Source of the DNA: Rhodospirillaceae bacterium
GTDB taxonomy: Bacteria; Pseudomonadota; Alphaproteobacteria; GCA-2731375
Length of the DNA stretch: 64,000 bases
Assembly: GCA_018660265.1 (NCBI GenBank)
Contig: JABJKS010000040.1
Coordinates: 35,234-99,233, forward strand
Direction: 5' to 3'
Shown: in pieces, positions 61,115-64,000 of the stretch
Position numbering within the stretch: position 1 is the stretch's first letter
Layout: each line of letters begins with the position of its first letter
The notes under the pieces: generated by a model
Seen by the model: only the letters and a program-made list of their open reading frames with translations
Database searches by the model: none
What the model was told of the DNA's origin: nothing
Program-made: the position numbers and the translations under genes

Positions 61115-62155
61115 ATGACGCTATTGACGGCAACCGATTTACCAGACCACATAGCGGATGTTGCGGCTTTGGAAGAGCTGTTATCCAGGCCCAGCCAGGC
61201 CTTGGTGGATGATCTGGCGGCCCTTGAAGGTGATATCATCATCCTTGGTGTTGCTGGCAAGGTTGGCCCCTGTCTGGCCCGCATGGCCAAGCGTGCCGCA
61301 CCCCACAAACGTGTTGTCGGCGTTGCGCGTTTTTCGGACAGATCGGTGAAACAGCGCCTGGACGACTGGGGCGTCGAAACCATTGCCTGTGATCTGCTGG
61401 ACCGAGAGGCTGTGGAGGCACTGCCGAAGTTGCCCAACGTAATCTATATGGCGGGCAAGAAATTCGGCACCGCGGGGGGTGAGCCCTTTACCTGGGCGAT
61501 GAATGCCCACGTGCCTGCCCTTGTCGGTGCAGCGTTTTCCAAATCCCGTATTGTTGCCTTTTCCACCCTGTGCGTTTACCCCTTTACCGATGTTACCGGC
61601 CCCTTATGCAACGAAGATGTCGCCCCGGTGCCGGTCGGTGAATACGCCAATTCCTGTGTCGGCAGAGAGCGGATATTTCAGTATTTCTCCCATCAACACG
61701 GAACGCCGGGCCGCCTGATCCGTCTGAACTATGCCATCGATTTGCGCTACGGCGTGCTCTACGATATCGCCAATTGGGTCTATACGGGCCAAACCATAGA
61801 TTTGCGCGCGGGCCATGCCAACGTGATCTGGCAGGGCGATGTTAATTCTCAAGTATTGCGTGCCTTGGGCCATTGCGAAACGCCGTCACGGCCCCTGAAC
61901 ATGGGCGGGCCGGAACAGGCCAGTGTCCGTGTCTTGGCAGAAGTTTTCGCCAAACGCTTTGGTCTGACCGCGAAATTCAAGAATACGGAAAGCGGCATGG
62001 GCTGGCACAACGATACCTCGTTGGCGGCAAAGTTGTTCGGCTACCCGGAAGTGCCACTGGCCCGGATGATAGATTGGACAGTGGACTGGATTGAACGGGA
62101 CCAACCGCACTATAATCTGCCCACCCATTACGAGGCCCGAGACGGCACATTCTAG
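61115..62155 (+). CDS. NAD-dependent epimerase/dehydratase family protein
   Basis: 346 residues of the extended SDR fold. ILGVAGKVGPCLARMA near 47 is the nucleotide loop, ACDLLDREAV follows, and the catalytic tyrosine region reads GEYANSCVGRERIF. The usual Y-x3-K is Y-x3-C here, with an arginine shortly after, so catalysis may differ, although related proteins share the YxxSCxGRE pattern as I recall. RPLNMGGPEQASVRVLAEVF completes the family pattern. It is in the transport operon, five bases after the livF-type gene, so it probably acts on the imported compound. Confidence 0.85.
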   Translation: MTLLTATDLPDHIADVAALEELLSRPSQALVDDLAALEGDIIILGVAGKVGPCLARMAKRAAPHKRVVGVARFSDRSVKQRLDDWGVETIACDLLDREAVEALPKLPNVIYMAGKKFGTAGGEPFTWAMNAHVPALVGAAFSKSRIVAFSTLCVYPFTDVTGPLCNEDVAPVPVGEYANSCVGRERIFQYFSHQHGTPGRLIRLNYAIDLRYGVLYDIANWVYTGQTIDLRAGHANVIWQGDVNSQVLRALGHCETPSRPLNMGGPEQASVRVLAEVFAKRFGLTAKFKNTESGMGWHNDTSLAAKLFGYPEVPLARMIDWTVDWIERDQPHYNLPTHYEARDGTF

Positions 62156-62175
62156 ATATTGTTAGGAGGCACGAG

Positions 62176-63141
62176 ATGTCTGTTTTCAACAACCGACCCA
62201 TAGACGGCGTAATTCCGGCCACATTGTTGGCTTTTGACGACGCCTTTATGATCGATGAAGCTGCTTCGCGCCGGCATCTGGCCCACGTTGCCGCTACCCC
62301 TGGGTTAAGCGCGGTCACCGTCAACGGCCATGCATCGGAAGTTCACGCCTGTACCTTTGATGAACAACAACACATCCTGGAGATGTCGTTGGACGAGGCG
62401 GGCGATAAATTGCCCATGATCAACGGCATCTATTCGGACAGCAGCCTTGAAGCGGCCCGTCTGGCCCGCATGGCTGAGGCGGCGGGAGCATCCGCCTTGC
62501 TGGTCTTCCCCCCCAACAGCATGATTATGGGTGGGCAATTGCGCCCTGAAATGACCCTGACACATTTCAAGACCATCGCGGACGCCACGGATTTGCCCAT
62601 GATCGCCTTTCAATACCCACAGGTTAGCGGCCTGGGCTATCCCTACGATACCCTGTTGCGGCTGATCGAGGCGGTGCCGTCTATTAAAGCGATCAAGGAC
62701 TGGTCCAATGATGCCATGTTGCATGAGAAACATATCCGCAGTCTGCAGGGCGGTGAAGCCGGCCGGGCCATTACGGTTCTGACGACCCATTCATCCTGGC
62801 TGATGGCATCGTTGAGCATGGGTGCCAATGGTCTGCTGTCAGGTGCGGGCAGTGTCATTCCGGAATTGCAGGTGGCCTTGTTCAATGCGGTGAAGAACGG
62901 CGACCTACCCGGCGCACAAGCGATCAATGATCGCATCTACCCCCTGGCCCAAGCCTTATATACGCCGCCTTTCCTGGATATGCATAACCGCATGAAGGAA
63001 TGCCTGGTCCTACTGGGCCGGCAAGAACGCGCGGTTGTGCGCCCGCCATTGATCAAGCTGCACGACGACGAGATTAGGCGTCTGCGCCAAGCCTTGGACG
63101 CTGCAGGTTTGCTGACGGGAGAGGCCGTGGCGGCTGAATAG
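62176..63141 (+). CDS. Dihydrodipicolinate synthase (DapA/NAL) family aldolase or dehydratase
   Basis: 321 residues, TIM barrel. Lys174 (IKAIKDWSND) is the Schiff-base lysine and Tyr147 (AFQYPQV) the catalytic tyrosine. The usual GTTGE substrate loop reads NGHASEVHAC, marking a non-DapA member, such as sugar-acid dehydratases or aldolases. It follows the epimerase by 20 bp with GGAGG in front, the last gene of the transport operon. A dehydratase/aldolase acting on an epimerised sugar acid would make sense of the cluster; the substrate is unknown. Confidence 0.88.
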   Translation: MSVFNNRPIDGVIPATLLAFDDAFMIDEAASRRHLAHVAATPGLSAVTVNGHASEVHACTFDEQQHILEMSLDEAGDKLPMINGIYSDSSLEAARLARMAEAAGASALLVFPPNSMIMGGQLRPEMTLTHFKTIADATDLPMIAFQYPQVSGLGYPYDTLLRLIEAVPSIKAIKDWSNDAMLHEKHIRSLQGGEAGRAITVLTTHSSWLMASLSMGANGLLSGAGSVIPELQVALFNAVKNGDLPGAQAINDRIYPLAQALYTPPFLDMHNRMKECLVLLGRQERAVVRPPLIKLHDDEIRRLRQALDAAGLLTGEAVAAE

Positions 63142-63156
63142 ACCTCTGGTTAAAAT

Positions 63157-63588
63157 TTATCCTGTCGCAATATACTGCCGCATGGCATCGGCCTCGTTTT
63201 CGATCTCCTCCATGCGGAATTTAACCACGTCACCGATGGAGATGATGCCCATCAATTGACCATCCCGCATCACCGGCAGATGGCGGGTCCGACGCTCGGT
63301 CATGACCGACATGATGGTATCAATATTATCTTCGGGAAGGCAAAAGACCACGTCCCGGGTCATTAATTCGGCCACCAGGGTCGATAGGCATTTCGGCCCC
63401 ATTTGCGCCATGCCTCGGACAATATCCCGTTCTGAGAGGATCCCCTCCACATGGCCACCAGCATCGCACACCAAAATGGCGCCGATCCGGTTCTGGTTCA
63501 GTATTTCAGCTGCCCGGCCAATTGTTTCATTCGCGGTGACCGAGAAGACCTTCCTGCCCTTTGCGGCAAGTATCCGTTCAACATGCAT
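63157..63588 (-). CDS. Two-CBS-domain protein
   Basis: 143 residues. Two CBS repeats: VFSVTANETIGRAAEILNQNRIGAILVCD with GILSERDIVRG, and VVFCLPEDNIDTIMSVMTERRTRHLPVM with GIISIGDVVKFR. Such stand-alone Bateman modules bind adenosine nucleotides and regulate partners. Length and layout match the common alphaproteobacterial protein near stress genes. It converges on the DHDPS-family gene with 15 bp between. Confidence 0.92.
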   Translation of the reverse strand: MHVERILAAKGRKVFSVTANETIGRAAEILNQNRIGAILVCDAGGHVEGILSERDIVRGMAQMGPKCLSTLVAELMTRDVVFCLPEDNIDTIMSVMTERRTRHLPVMRDGQLMGIISIGDVVKFRMEEIENEADAMRQYIATG

Positions 63589-63757
63589 ACCTAATCTCCT
63601 ACCCGAGAGTTTCTTATGATCTTCATTATTTTACATAATACATTTTGCACAAAAAGTCGGAACAATGCAAGTGTTATCAAATGCTACGAATTAAACAAAA
63701 TTTTGAGATGACTGCGGCGCAAATGGCAAAAACAGGCGTAATCCGGGCTTATATTGC

Positions 63758-64000
63758 TTATACCGCGACCTGTCCCTTTACTGTTCGGGACATTCCCCTG
63801 AACTCTGCAACGACACGACCGTCGTCACCAAATACCGTCGCGTCAAAAATGCCCGTGCGATTCGTTTGACTTCTTTCTTCAGCAACAGCGGTCAGGATTT
63901 CGCCAGGCCGACCAAACGACAGGTAGGTGATCTGTGCAGACTGCGCAAAAGCCATTTGTCCATGGCTGTTGCATGCATAGCCAAAGGCTATATCTGCTAA
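63758..64000 (-). CDS. paaI: PaaI-type hotdog thioesterase, C-terminal part (5' end outside window)
   Basis: The frame runs unbroken from the window edge, so the start lies beyond 64000; 80 residues are visible. LADIAFGYACNSHG is the conserved hotdog helix of PaaI-like hydroxyphenylacetyl-CoA thioesterases, followed by GEILTAVAEERSQTNRTGIFDATV and VAEFRGMS. It hydrolyses acyl- or aryl-CoA that has stalled in phenylacetate breakdown. The rest of a paa cluster may continue beyond this edge. A 169-bp AT-rich gap with no gene separates it from the CBS gene. Confidence 0.85.
   Translation of the reverse strand, partial: LADIAFGYACNSHGQMAFAQSAQITYLSFGRPGEILTAVAEERSQTNRTGIFDATVFGDDGRVVAEFRGMSRTVKGQVAV

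Overview
The window looks like part of an alphaproteobacterial chromosome, probably a Rhodospirillales-like heterotroph. The evidence is moderately high GC throughout, a GapR/DUF2312 gene, a PyrB plus pseudo-dihydroorotase pair, and a large load of acyl-CoA, molybdenum-hydroxylase and hydantoinase genes. The lineage is inferred from gene content only. A selenocysteine tRNA (selC, 19543-19638) suggests the organism makes selenoproteins, although none is visible here.

Region by region. (1) 1-6760: the end of an MFS transporter, a luciferase-like flavin monooxygenase, a cupin, a DUF35 zinc-ribbon protein with a thiolase-like partner, a rhodanese divergent from a MetE-C-terminal-like protein, and an SprA-type HExxH protein. 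(2) 6774-18330, minus strand: a compact catabolic operon. It has two complete three-subunit molybdenum hydroxylases (the large subunit of one is fused to a CoxG domain), an acyl-CoA ligase, an enoyl-CoA hydratase, an SDR without its catalytic triad and a RidA protein. An alpha/beta hydrolase lies upstream behind a terminator. (3) 19543-23047: selC, a Baeyer-Villiger-type monooxygenase, a bidirectional terminator and a thiolase. (4) 23216-33013: HyuB/HyuA, a PAS-winged helix-BTAD regulator with a perfect FNR-type box upstream, a dihydropyrimidinase/hydantoinase, a D-aminoacylase-type deacylase and a GMC oxidoreductase. (5) 33014-34047: a lower-GC hypothetical gene between two short repeat motifs. 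(6) 34048-40828: a TetR / 47-aa protein / transglutaminase-like operon, an acyl-CoA dehydrogenase, a class II aldolase, a structured gap ending in a strong terminator, a TylF-type methyltransferase, an MBL hydrolase and a SIMPL protein.

(7) 40845-44021, minus strand: an unusual secreted redox pair. One protein has 33 cysteines in CNPC-type repeats fused to a cytochrome P460-like haem domain, and it is translationally coupled to a blue-copper cupredoxin. A chemoreceptor follows. (8) 44352-48717: a second class II aldolase, DUF952, SDR, ArfB, NIPSNAP, SMP-30 and GapR. (9) 48827-54398, minus strand: pyrimidine genes: the PreT/PreA dihydropyrimidine dehydrogenase pair, PlsY, an inactive-looking dihydroorotase and PyrB. 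(10) 54477-64000: an SDR remnant, DUF423, a glycosyltransferase, a five-gene branched-chain amino-acid-type ABC transporter followed by an epimerase and a DHDPS-family enzyme, a CBS protein and the C-terminal part of a PaaI-type thioesterase running off the end.

Overall this is a catabolic and accessory segment with a few housekeeping genes (pyrB, plsY, gapR, arfB). Reductive pyrimidine/hydantoin breakdown could join PreTA to the hydantoinase and deacylase genes. The molybdenum-hydroxylase operon looks built to hydroxylate and then CoA-activate an aromatic or N-heterocyclic acid. Substrates cannot be read from the sequence.
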